DNA of 64,000 nucleotides from Odiellus spinosus (Eukaryota; Arthropoda; Arachnida; Opiliones; Phalangiidae): contig CAWUCO010000207.1 in NCBI GenBank assembly GCA_963920705.1, positions 1,674,001 to 1,738,000 of the forward strand, given 5' to 3'. Every line of letters starts with the position of its first letter. The first letter of the stretch is position 1. The notes under the pieces were generated by a model. The model made no database searches and was not told the origin of the DNA. It saw only the letters and a list, made by a program, of their open reading frames with translations. The position numbers and the translations under genes are program-made. This document shows, piece after piece, positions 13,054 to 24,599 of the stretch.

Positions 13054-14042
13054 GTGCTGATCCACAAATTTTCTAAGTGCAGATCCACAAATTTCCCAAG
13101 TGAAGATCCGCAAATTTCCCAAGTGCAGATCCGCAAATTTCCCAAGTGCAGATCCGCAAATTTAACAAGTGCAGATCCGCAAATTTCCCAAGTGCAGATC
13201 CACAAATTTTCCAAGTGCAGATCCAGAAATTTCCCAAGTGCAGATCCGCAAATTTCCCAAGTGCAGATCCGCAAATTTCCCAAGTGCAGATCCGCAAATT
13301 TCCCAAGTGCAGATCCACAAATTTCCCAAGTGCAGATCCAGAAATTTCCCAAGTGCAGATCCACAATTTTCCCAAGTGCAGATCCAGAAATTTCCCAAGT
13401 GCAGTTCCGCAAATTTCCCAAGTGCAGATCCACAAATTTCCCAAGTGCAGATCCACAATTTTCCCAATTGCAGATCCGCAAATTTCCCAAGTGCAGATCC
13501 GCAAATTTTCCAAGTGCAGATCCGCAAATTTCTCAAGTGCAGATCCGCAAATTTCCCAAGTGCAGATCCGCAAATTTCCCAAGTGCAGATACGCAAATTT
13601 CCCAAGTGCAGATCCGCAAATTTCCCAAGTGCAGATCCACAATTTTCCCAATTGCAGATCCGCAATTTTCCCAATTGCAGATCCGCAAATTTCCCAAGTG
13701 CAGATCCGCAAATTTCCCAAGTGCAGATCCGCAAATTTCTCAAGTGCAGATCCGCAAATTTCCCAAGTGCAGATCCGCAAATTTCCCAAGTGCAGATCCA
13801 CAATTTTCCCAATTGCAGATCCGCAAATTTCCCAAGTGCAGATCCGCAAATTTCCCAAATGCAGATCCGCAAATTTCTCAAGTGCAGATCCGCAAATTTC
13901 CCAAGTGCAGATCCGCAAATTTCCCAAGTGCAGATCCGCAATTTTCCCAAGTGCAGATCCGCAAATTTCCCAAGTGCAGATCCACAAATTTCCCAAGTGC
14001 AGATCCACAAATTTCCCAAGGGCAGATCCACAAATTTTCCAA
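13054..14042 (+). repeat. HOR unit L11, type B extended, 43 monomers
   Basis: 989 bp, marker at +108 (13,162). It is five monomers longer than the 38-mer B units, the extra part lying in the second half. Its partner is L15. Confidence 0.87.
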
Positions 14043-14640
14043 GTTCTGATCCACAAATTTTCTAAGTGCAGATCCACAAATTTCCCAAGTGAAGATCCGC
14101 CAATTTCCCAAGTGCAGATCCGCAAATTTCCCAAGTGCAGATCCACAATTTTCCCAATTGCAGATCCGCAAATTTCCCAAGTGCAGATCCGCAAATTTCC
14201 CAAGTGCAGATCCGCAAATTTCCCAAGTGCAGATCCGCAAATTTCCCAAGTGCAGATCCGAAAATTTCCCTAGTGCAGATCCAGAAATTTCCCAAGTGCA
14301 GATCCGCAAATTTCCCAAGTGCAGATCCACAATTTTCCCAATTGCAGATCCGCAAATTTCCCAAGTGCAGATCCGCAAATTTCCCAAGTGCAGATCCGCA
14401 AATTTCTCAAGTGCAGATCCGCAAATTTCCCAAGTGCAGATCCGCAAATTTCCCAAGTGCAGATCCACAATTTTCCCAATTGCAGATCCGCAAATTTCCC
14501 AAGTGCAGATCCGCAAATTTCCCAAGTGCAGATCCGCAAATTTCCCAAGTGCAGATCCGCAAATTTCCCAAGTGCAGATCCGCAAATTTCCCAAGTGCAG
14601 ATCCACAAATTTCCCAAGTGCAGATCCAGAAATTTTCCAA
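14043..14640 (+). repeat. HOR unit L12, type A with 13-monomer deletion, 26 monomers
   Basis: The anchor is mutated to GTTCTGATCC. CCGAAAATTT lies at +212 (14,255) instead of +511, a loss of 299 bp (13 monomers) that removes the TTTAAC marker. Length is 598 bp, which is 39 minus 13 monomers. Confidence 0.85.
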
Positions 14641-15514
14641 GTGCTGATCCACAAATTTTCTAAGTGCAGATCCACAAATTTCCCAAGTGAAGATCCGCAA
14701 ATTTCCCAAGTGCAGATCCGCAAATTTCCCAAGTGCAGATCCGCAAATTTAACAAGTGCAGATCCGCAAATTTCCCAAGTGCAGATCCACAAATTTTCCA
14801 AGTGCAGATCCAGAAATTTCCCAAGTGCAGATCCGCAAATTTCCCAAGTGCAGATCCGCAAATTTCCCAAGTGCAGATCCGCAAATTTCCCAAGTGCAGA
14901 TCCACAAATTTCCCAAGTGCAGATCCAGAAATTTCCCAAGTGCAGATCCACAATTTTCCCAAGTGCAGATCCAGAAATTTCCCAAGTGCAGTTCCGCAAA
15001 TTTCCCAAGTGCAGATCCACAAATTTCCCAAGTGCAGATCCACAATTTTCCCAATTGCAGATCCGCAAATTTCCCAAGTGCAGATCCGCAAATTTTCCAA
15101 GTGCAGATCCGCAAATTTCTCAAGTGCAGATCCGCAAATTTCCCAAGTGCAGATCCGCAAATTTCCCAAGTGCAGATACGCAAATTTCCCAAGTGCAGAT
15201 CCGCAAATTTCCCAAGTGCAGATCCACAATTTTCCCAATTGCAGATCCGCAATTTTCCCAATTGCAGATCCGCAAATTTCCCAAGTGCAGATCCGCAAAT
15301 TTCCCAAGTGCAGATCCGCAAATTTCCCAAATGCAGATCCGCAAATTTCTCAAGTGCAGATCCGCAAATTTCCCAAGTGCAGATCCGCAAATTTCCCAAG
15401 TGCAGATCCGCAATTTTCCCAAGTGCAGATCCGCAAATTTCCCAAGTGCAGATCCACAAATTTCCCAAGTGCAGATCCACAAATTTCCCAAGTGCAGATC
15501 CACAAATTTTCCAA
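14641..15514 (+). repeat. HOR unit L13, type B, 38 monomers
   Basis: 874 bp, marker at +108 (14,749). Duplicate of L9 at an offset of 3,358 bp. Confidence 0.9.
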
Positions 15515-16411
15515 GTGCTGATCCACAAATTTTCTAAGTGCAGATCCACAAATTTCCCAAGTGAAGATCCGCCAATTTCCCAAGTGCAGATCCGCAAATT
15601 TCCCAAGTGCAGATCCGCAAATTTCCCAAGTGCAGATCCGCAAATTTCCCAAGTGCAGATCCGCAAATTTCCCAAGTGCAGATCCACAAATTTCCCAAGT
15701 GCAGATCCAGAAATTTCCCAAGTGCAGATCCGCAAATTTCCCAAGTGCAGATCCGCAAATTTCCCAAGTGCAGATCCGCAAATTTCCCAAGTGCAGTTCC
15801 GCAAATTTCCCAAGTGAAGATCCGCAAATTTCCCAAGTGCAGATCCGCAAATTTCCCAAGTGCAGATCCGCAAATTTAACAAGTGCAGATCCGCAAATTT
15901 CCCAAGTGCAGATCCACAAATTTTCCAAGTGCAGATCCAGAAATTTCCCAAGTGCAGATCCGCAAATTTCCCAAGTGCAGATCCGCAAATTTCCCAAGTG
16001 CAGATCCGCAAATTTCCCAAGTGCAGATCCGAAAATTTCCCTAGTGCAGATCCAGAAATTTCCCAAGTGCAGATCCGCAAATTTCCCAAGTGCAGATCCA
16101 CAATTTTCCCAATTGCAGATCCGCAAATTTCCCAAGTGCAGATCCGCAAATTTCCCAAGTGCAGATCCGCAAATTTCTCAAGTGCAGATCCGCAAATTTC
16201 CCAAGTGCAGATCCGCAAATTTCCCAAGTGCAGATCCACAATTTTCCCAATTGCAGATCCGCAAATTTCCCAAGTGCAGATCCGCAAATTTCCCAAGTGC
16301 AGATCCGCAAATTTCCCAAGTGCAGATCCGCAAATTTCCCAAGTGCAGATCCGCAAATTTCCCAAGTGCAGATCCACAAATTTCCCAAGTGCAGATCCAG
16401 AAATTTTCCAA
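15515..16411 (+). repeat. HOR unit L14, type A, 39 monomers
   Basis: 897 bp, marker at +361 (15,876). Duplicate of L10. Its last part also matches about 1,900-2,335, the end of L0, at an offset of 14,076 bp, which places the left edge of the 14.1-kb duplication inside this unit. Confidence 0.9.
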
Positions 16412-17400
16412 GTGCTGATCCACAAATTTTCTAAGTGCAGATCCACAAATTTCCCAAGTGAAGATCCGCAAATTTCCCAAGTGCAGATCCGCAAATTTCC
16501 CAAGTGCAGATCCGCAAATTTAACAAGTGCAGATCCGCAAATTTCCCAAGTGCAGATCCACAAATTTTCCAAGTGCAGATCCAGAAATTTCCCAAGTGCA
16601 GATCCGCAAATTTCCCAAGTGCAGATCCGCAAATTTCCCAAGTGCAGATCCGCAAATTTCCCAAATGCAGATCCACAAATTTCCCAAGTGCAGATCCAGA
16701 AATTTCCCAAGTGCAGATCCACAATTTTCCCAAGTGCAGATCCAGAAATTTCCCAAGTGCAGTTCCGCAAATTTCCCAAGTGCAGATCCACAAATTTCCC
16801 AAGTGCAGATCCACAATTTTCCCAATTGCAGATCCGCAAATTTCCCAAGTGCAGATCCGCAAATTTTCCAAGTGCAGATCCGCAAATTTCTCAAGTGCAG
16901 ATCCGCAAATTTCCCAAGTGCAGATCCGCAAATTTCCCAAGTGCAGATACGCAAATTTCCCAAGTGCAGATCCGCAAATTTCCCAAGTGCAGATCCACAA
17001 TTTTCCCAATTGCAGATCCGCAATTTTCCCAATTGCAGATCCGCAAATTTCCCAAGTGCAGATCCGCAAATTTCCCAAGTGCAGATCCGCAAATTTCTCA
17101 AGTGCAGATCCGCAAATTTCCCAAGTGCAGATCCGCAAATTTCCCAAGTGCAGATCCACAATTTTCCCAATTGCAGATCCGCAAATTTCCCAAGTGCAGA
17201 TCCGCAAATTTCCCAAATGCAGATCCGCAAATTTCTCAAGTGCAGATCCGCAAATTTCCCAAGTGCAGATCCGCAAATTTCCCAAGTGCAGATCCGCAAT
17301 TTTCCCAAGTGCAGATCCGCAAATTTCCCAAGTGCAGATCCACAAATTTCCCAAGTGCAGATCCACAAATTTCCCAAGTGCAGATCCACAAATTTTCCAA
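16412..17400 (+). repeat. HOR unit L15, type B extended, 43 monomers
   Basis: 989 bp, marker at +108 (16,520). It resembles both L11 (offset 3,358) and L1 (offset 14,076, one monomer shorter there), so two separate copying events meet in this unit. Confidence 0.88.
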
Positions 17401-18642
17401 GTGCTGATCCACAAATTTTCTAAGTGCAGATCCACAAATTTCCCAAGTGAAGATCCGCCAATTTCCCAAGTGCAGATCCGCAAATTTCCCAAGTGCAGAT
17501 CCGCAAATTTCCCAAGTGCAGATCCGCAAATTTCCCAAGTGCAGATCCGCAAATTTCCCAAGTGCAGATCCACAAATTTCCCAAGTGCAGATCCAGAAAT
17601 TTCCCAAGTGCAGATCCGCAAATTTCCCAAGTGCAGATCCGCAAATTTCCCAAGTGCAGATCCGCAAATTTCCCAAGTGCAGTTCCGCAAATTTCCCAAG
17701 TGAAGATCCGCAAATTTCCCAAGTGCAGATCCGCAAATTTCCCAAGTGCAGATCCGCAAATTTAACAAGTGCAGATCCGCAAATTTCCCAAGTGCAGATC
17801 CACAAATTTTCCAAGTGCAGATCCAGAAATTTCCCAAGTGCAGATCCGCAAATTTCCCAAGTGCAGATCCGCAAATTTCCCAAGTGCAGATCCGCAAATT
17901 TCCCAAGTGCAGATCCACAAATTTCCCAAGTGCAGATCCAGAAATTTCCCAAGTGCAGATCCACAATTTTCCCAAGTGCAGATCCAGAAATTTCCCAAGT
18001 GCAGTTCCGCAAATTTCCCAAGTGCAGATCCACAAATTTCCCAAGTGCAGATCCACAATTTTCCCAATTGCAGATCCGCAAATTTCCCAAGTGCAGATCC
18101 GCAAATTTTCCAGGTGCAGATCCGCAAATTTCTCAAGTGCAGATCCGCAAATTTCCCAAGTGCAGATCCGCAAATTTCCCAAGTGCAGATACGCAAATTT
18201 CCCAAGTGCAGATCCGCAAATTTCCCAAGTGCAGATCCACAATTTTCCCAATTGCAGATCCGCAATTTTCCCAATTGCAGATCCGCAAATTTCCCAAGTG
18301 CAGATCCGCAAATTTCCCAAGTGCAGATCCGCAAATTTCTCAAGTGCAGATCCGCAAATTTCCCAAGTGCAGATCCGCAAATTTCCCAAGTGCAGATCCA
18401 CAATTTTCCCAATTGCAGATCCGCAAATTTCCCAAGTGCAGATCCGCAAATTTCCCAAATGCAGATCAGCAAATTTCTCAAGTGCAGATCCGCAAATTTC
18501 CCAAGTGCAGATCCGCAAATTTCCCAAGTGCAGATCCGCAATTTTCCCAAGTGCAGATCCGCAAATTTCCCAAGTGCAGATCCACAAATTTCCCAAGTGC
18601 AGATCCACAAATTTCCCAAGTGCAGATCCACAAATTTTCCAA
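17401..18642 (+). repeat. HOR unit L16, A-head/B-body chimera, 54 monomers
   Basis: 1,242 bp, marker at +361 (17,762), 14,099 bp from L2. It starts with the A-type GAAGATCCGCC, where L2 has GAAGATCCGCA. Private substitutions include TTCCAGGTGC near 18,113 and GATCAGC near 18,467. Confidence 0.86.
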
Positions 18643-20413
18643 GTGCTGATCCACAAATTTTCTAAGTGCAGATCCACAAATTTCCCAAGTGAAGATCCGC
18701 AAATTTCCCAAGTGCAGATCCGCAAATTTCCCAAGTGCAGATCCGCAAATTTCCCAAGTGCAGATCCGCAAATTTCCCAAGTGCAGATCCGCAAATTTCC
18801 CAAGTGCAGATCCACAAATTTCCCAAGTGCAGATCCAGAAATTTCCCAAGTGCAGATCCGCAAATTTCCCAAGTGCAGATCCGCAAATTTCCCAAGTGCA
18901 GATCCGCAAATTTCCCAAGTGCAGTTCCGCAAATTTCCCAAGTGCAGATCCGCAAATTTCCCAATTGCAGATCCACAAATTTCCCAATAGCAGATCCTCA
19001 AATTTCCCAAGTGTAGATCCGCCAATTTCCCAAGTGCACATCCGCAAATTTCCCTAGTGCAGATCCACAAATTTCCCAAGTGCAGATCCACAAATTTCCC
19101 AAGTGCAGATCCACAAATTTCCAAAGTGCAGATCCACAAACTTTCCAAGTGCAGATCCACAAATTTCCCTTGTGCAGATCCACAAATTTCTCTAGTGCAG
19201 ATCCAGAAATTTCCCAAGTGCAGATCCACAAAATTTCCAAGTGCAGATCCACAAATTTCCCAAGTGCAGATCCGCAAATTTCCCAAGTGAAGATCCGCAA
19301 ATTACCCAAGTGCAGATCCGCAAATTTCAAAAGTGCAGATCCGCAAATTTCCCAAGTGCAGATCCGCAAATTTCCCAAGTGCAGATCCAAAAATTTCCCA
19401 AGTGGAGATCCCCAAATTTCCCAAGTGCAGATTCGCAAATTTCCCAAGTGCAAATCCACAAATTTCCCTAGTGCAGATCCAGAAATTTCCCAAGTGCAGA
19501 TCCGCAAATTTCCCAAGTGCAGATCCACAATTTTCCCAATTGCAGATCCGCAAATTTCCCAAGTTCAGATCCGCAAATTTCTCAAGTGCAGATCCGCAAA
19601 TTTCCCAAGTGCAGATCCACAAATTTTCCAAGTGCAGATCCAGAAATTTCCCAAGTGCAGATCCGCAAATTTCCCAAGTGCAGATCCGCAAATTTCCCAA
19701 GTGCAGATACGCAAATTTCCCAAGTGCAGATCCACAAATTTCCCAAGTGCAGATCCAGAAATTTCCCAAGTGCAGATCCACAATTTTCCCAAGTGCAGAT
19801 CCAGAAATATCCCAAGTGCAGTTCCGCAAATTTCCCAAGTGCAGATCCACAAATTTCCCAAGTGCAGATCCACAATTTTCCCAATTGCAGATCCGCAAAT
19901 TTCCCAAGTGCAGATCCGCAAATTTTCCAAGTGCAGATCCGCAAATTTCTCAAGTGCAGATCCGCAAATTTCCCAAGTGCAGATCCGCAAATTTCCCAAG
20001 TGCAGATCCGCAAATTTCCCAAGTGCAGATCCGAAAATTTCCCTAGTGCAGATCCAGAAATTTCCCAAGTGCAGATCCGCAAATTTCCCAAGTGCAGATC
20101 CACAATTTTCCCAATTGCAGATCCGCAAATTTCCCAAGTGCAGATCCGCAAATTTCCCAAGTGCAGATCCGCAAATTTCTCAAGTGCAGATCCGCAAATT
20201 TCCCAAGTGCAGATCCGCAAATTTCCCAAGTGCAGATCCACAATTTTCCCAATTGCAGATCCGCAAATTTCCCAAGTGCAGATCCGCAAATTTCCCAAGT
20301 GCAGATCCGCAAATTTCCCAAGTGCAGATCCGCAAATTTCCCAAGTGCAGATCCGCAAATTTCCCAAGTGCAGATCCACAAATTTCCCAAGTGCAGATCC
20401 AGAAATTTTCCAA
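18643..20413 (+). repeat. HOR unit L17, type C, 77 monomers
   Basis: 1,771 bp, the near-identical partner of L3. GTGTAG at 19,011 is +368 from the anchor, as in L3, and CCAGAAATAT at 19,801 matches 5,702. Confidence 0.9.
18965..19674 (+). repeat. M block, copy 3 (in L17)
   Basis: GTGTAG at 19,011, exactly 14,099 bp from copy 2 and nearly identical to it. It shares AAGTTCAG (19,561) with copy 2 but not with copy 1. Confidence 0.87.
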
Positions 20414-21034
20414 GTGCTGATCCACAAATTTTCTAAGTGCAGATCCACAAATTTCCCAAGTGAAGATCCGCAAATTTCCCAAGTGCAGATCCGCAAATTT
20501 CCCAAGTGCAGATCCGCAAATTTAACAAGTGCAGATCCGCAAATTTCCCAAGTGCAGATCCACAAATTTTCCAAGTGCAGATCCAGAAATTTCCCAAGTG
20601 CAGATCCGCAAATTTCCCAAGTGCAGATCCGCAAATTTCCCAAGTGCAGATCCGCAAATTTCCCAAGTGCAGATCCACAAATTTCCCAAGTGCAGATCCA
20701 GAAATTTCCCAAGTGCAGATCCACAATTTTCCCAAGTGCAGATCCAGAAATTTCCCAAGTGCAGTTCCGCAAATTTCCCAAGTGCAGATCCACAAATTTC
20801 CCAAGTGCAGATCCACAATTTTCCCAATTGCAGATCCGCAAATTTCCCAAGTGCAGATCCGCAAATTTTCCTAGTGCAGATCCGCAAATTTCTCAAGTGC
20901 AGATCCACAAATTTCCCAAGTGCAGATCCGCAAATTTCCCAAGTGCAGATCCGCAATTTTCCCAAGTGCAGATCCACAAATTTCCCAAGTGCAGATCCAC
21001 AAATTTCCCAAGTGCAGATCCACAAATTTTCCAA
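20414..21034 (+). repeat. HOR unit L18, type B contracted, 27 monomers
   Basis: 621 bp, marker at +108 (20,522). It aligns with L4 at offset 14,099 up to about 20,900 and then jumps to the tail of L4 at offset 13,754, so 345 bp (15 monomers) are missing relative to L4. Confidence 0.85.
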
Positions 21035-23104
21035 GTGCTGATCCACAAATTTTCTAAGTGCAGATCCACAAATTTCCCAAGTGAAGATCCGCAAATTTCC
21101 CAAGTGCAGATCCGCAAATTTCCCAAGTGCAGATCCGCAAATTTCCCAAGTGCAGATCCGCAAATTTCCCAAGTGCAGATCCACAAATTTCCCAAGTGCA
21201 GATCCAGAAATTTCCCAAGTGCAGATCCGCAAATTTCCCAAGTGCAGATCCGCAAATTTCCCAAGTGCAGATCCACAAATTTAACAAGTGCAGTTCCGCA
21301 AATTTCCCAAGTGCAGATCCGCAAATTTCCCAAGTGCAGATCCAGAAATTTTCCAAGTGCAGATCAAAAAATTTTCTAAGTGCAGATCCATAAATTTCCC
21401 AAGTGAAGATCCGCAAATTTCCCAAGTGCAGATCCGCAAATTTCCCAAGTGCAGATCCGCAAATTTCCCAAGTGCAGATCCACAAATTTCCCAAGTGCAG
21501 ATCCAGAAATTTCCCAAGTGCAGATCCACAATTTTCCCAAGTGCAGATCCACAAATTTCCAAAGTGCAGATCAAGAAATTTTCCAAGTGCAGATCCAGAA
21601 AGTTCCCTAGTGCAGATCAAGAAATTTCCCAAGTGCAGATCCGCAAATTTCCCAAGTGCAGATCCGCAATTTTCCCAAGTGCAGATCCGCAAATTTCCCA
21701 AGTGCAGATCCGCAAATTTCAAAAGTGCAGATCCGCAAATTTCTCAAGTGCAGATCCGCAAATCTCCCAAGTGCAGATCCGCAAATTTCCCAAGTGCAGA
21801 TCCGCAAATTTCCCAAGTGCAGATCCGCAAATTTCCCAAGTGCAGTTCCGCAAATTACCCAAGTGCAGATCCACAAATTTCCCAAGTGCAGATCCAGAAA
21901 TTTTCTAAGTGCAGATCCACAAATTTCCCAAGTGAAGATCCGCAAATTTCCCAAGTGCAGATCCGCAAATTTCCCAAGTGCAGATCCGCAAATTTCCCAA
22001 GTGCAGATCCGCAAATTTCCCAAGTGCAGATCCACAAATTTCCCAAGTGCAGATCCACAAATTTCCCAAGTGCAGATCCACAATTTTCCCAAGTGCAGAT
22101 CCACAAATTTCCAAAGTTCAGATCCACAAATTTTTAAAGTGCAGATCCAGAAATTTCCCAAGTGCAGATCAGCAAATTTCCCAAGTGCAGATCCGCAATT
22201 TTCCCAAGCGCAGATCCACAAATTTCCCAAGTGCAGATCCAGAAATTTCCCTAGTGCAGATCTAGTTATTTCCCAAGTGCAGATCCACAAACTTCCCAAT
22301 TGCAGATCCACAAATTTCCCAAGTGCAGATCCTCAAATTTCCCAAGTGTAGATCCGCCAATTTCCCAAGTGCACATCCGCAAATTTCCCAAGTGCAGATC
22401 CACAAATTTCCCAAGTGCAGATCCACAAATTTCCCAAGTGCAGATCCACAAATTTCCAAAGTGCAGATCCACAAACTTTCCAAGTGCAGATCCACAAATT
22501 TCCCTTGTGCAGATCCAGAAATTTCCCTAGTGCAGATCCAGAAATTTCCCAAGTCCAGATCCACAAATTTTCCAAGTGCAGATCCACAAATTTCCCAAGT
22601 GCAGATCCGCAAATTTCCCAAGTGAAGATCCGCAAATTACCCAAGTGCAGATCCGCAAATTTCAAAAGTGCAGATCCGCAAATTTCCCAAGTGCAGATCC
22701 GCAAATTTCCCAAGTGCAGATCCGCAAATTTCCCAAGTGCAGATCCCCAAATTTCCCAAGTGCAGATCTGCAAATTTCCCAAGTGCAGATCCACAAATTT
22801 CCCTAGTGCAGATCCAGAAATTTCCCAAGTGCAGATCCGCAAATTTCCCAAGTGCAGATCCACAATTTTCCCAATTGCAGATCCGCAAATTTCCCAAGTG
22901 CAGATCCGCAAATTTCCCAAGTGCAGATCCACAAATTTTCCAAGTGCAGATCCAGAAATTTCCCAAGTGCAGATCCGCAAATTTCCCAAGTGCAGATCCG
23001 CAAATTTCCCAAGTGCAGATCCGCAAATTTCCCAAGTGCAGATCCACAATTTTCCCAATTGCAGATCCGCAAATTTCTCAAGTGCAGATCCAGAAATTTT
23101 CCAA
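21035..23104 (+). repeat. HOR unit L19, 90 monomers, with M block
   Basis: 2,070 bp. The TTTAAC monomer lies at an atypical +246 (21,281). It carries GATCTAGTTATT at 22,259 and the M block from about 22,300. Overall it resembles L0 with whole-monomer length differences. It holds the one clear CCTG junction I noticed (near 22,768), all other junction transitions being CCA. Confidence 0.8.
22300..23000 (+). repeat. M block, copy 4 (in L19)
   Basis: GTGTAG at 22,346, which is 145 monomers after copy 3. CAATAG is replaced by AAGTGCAG here, and several CCAAAA or CTCTAG variants of copies 1-3 read as consensus. This is either an older, partly homogenised copy or the form closest to the original. 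Confidence 0.78.
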
Positions 23105-24070
23105 GTGCTGATCCACAAATTTTCTAAGTGCAGATCCACAAATTTCCCAAGTGAAGATCCGCAAATTTCCCAAGTGCAGATCCGCAAATTTCCCAAGTGC
23201 AGATCCGCAAATTTAACAAGTGCAGATCCGCAAATTTCCCAAGTGCAGATCCACAAATTTTCCAAGTGCAGATCCAGAAATTTCCCAAGTGCAGATCCGC
23301 AAATTTCCCAAGTGCAGATCCGCAAATTTCCCAAGTGCAGATCCGCAAATTTCCCAAGTGCAGATCCACAAATTTCCCAAGTGCAGATCCAAAAATTTCC
23401 CAAGTGCAGATACACAATTTTCCCAAGTGCAGATCCAGAAATTTCCCAAGTGCAGTTCCGCAAATTTCCCAAGTGCAGATCCACAAATTTCCCAAGTGCA
23501 GATCCACAATTTTCCCAATTGCAGATCCGCAAATTTCCCAAGTGCAGATCCGCAAATTTTCCAAGTGCAGATCCGCAAATTTCTCAAGTGCAGATCCGCA
23601 AATTTCCCAAGTGCAGATCCGCAAATTTCCCAAGTGCAGATCCGCAAATTTCCCAAGTGCAGATCCACAAATTTCCAAAGTGCAGATCCGCAAATTTCCC
23701 AAGTGCAGATCCGCAAATTTCCCAAGTGCAGATCCGCAAATTTCCCAAGTGCAGTTCCGCAAATTTCCCAAGTGCAGATCCACAAATTTCCCAAGTGCAG
23801 ATAAAGAAATTTCCCAAGTGCAGATCCACAAATTTCCCAAGTGCAGATCCACAATTTTCCCAATTGCAGATCCGCAAATTTCCCAAGTGCAGATCCGCAA
23901 ATTTCTCAAGTGCAGATCCGCAAATTTCCCAAGTGCAGATCCGCAAATTTCCCAAGTGCAGATCCGCAAATTTCCCAAGTGCAGATCCGCAAATTTCTCA
24001 AGTGCAGTTCCGCAAATTTCCCAAGTGCAGATCCACAAATTTCCCAAGTGCAGATCCAGAAATTTTCCAA
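23105..24070 (+). repeat. HOR unit L20, B-like, 42 monomers
   Basis: 966 bp, marker at +108 (23,213), the same length as L1 and L4. It carries GATAAAGAAAT at 23,801, a variant that recurs through 36.8 kb and links this edge of the left domain to the transition zone. Confidence 0.82.
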
Positions 24071-24599
24071 GTGCTGATCCACAAATTTTCTAAGTGCAGA
24101 TCCACAAATTTCCCAAGTGAAGATCCGCAAATTTCCCAAGTGCAGATCCGCAAATTTCCCAAGTGCAGATCCGCAAATTTCCCAAGTGCAGATCCGCAAA
24201 TTTCCAAAGTGCAGATCCGCAAATTTCCCAAGTGCAGATCCGCAAATTTCCCAAGTGCAGATCCGCAAATTTCCCAAGTGCAGTTCCGCAAATTTCCCAA
24301 GTGCAGATCCACAAATTTCCCAAGTGCAGATAAAGAAATTTCCCAAGTGCAGATCCACAAATTTCCCAAGTGCAGATCCACAATTTTCCCAATTGCAGAT
24401 CCGCAAATTTCCCAAGTGCAGATCCGCAAATTTCTCAAGTGCAGATCCGCAAATTTCCCAAGTGCAGATCCGCAAATTTCCCAAGTGCAGATCCGCAATT
24501 TTCCCAATTGCAGATCCGCAAATTTCCCAAGTGCAGTTCCGCAAATTTCCCAAGTGCAGATCCACAAATTTCCCAAGTGCAGATCCAGAAATTTTCCAA
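24071..24599 (+). repeat. HOR unit L21, 23 monomers, copy of the L20 tail
   Basis: 529 bp, no TTTAAC marker. Its GATAAAG monomer at 24,330 is exactly 529 bp after that of L20, so this unit looks like a tandem duplication of the last 23 monomers of L20. Confidence 0.8.

Noticed and set aside
16431-19286. A 951-codon minus-strand open frame encoding a Cys-containing 23-residue repeat
   Set aside because: Same cause as on the plus strand. The resemblance to a repetitive secreted or surface protein is accidental to the monomer sequence.
2336-21034. The near-identical 14.1-kb copies as proof of recent biological duplication
   Set aside because: Not rejected as an observation, but identity this high in a satellite could also come from an assembler repeating a block. 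Without reads I keep it as a finding with that caveat.
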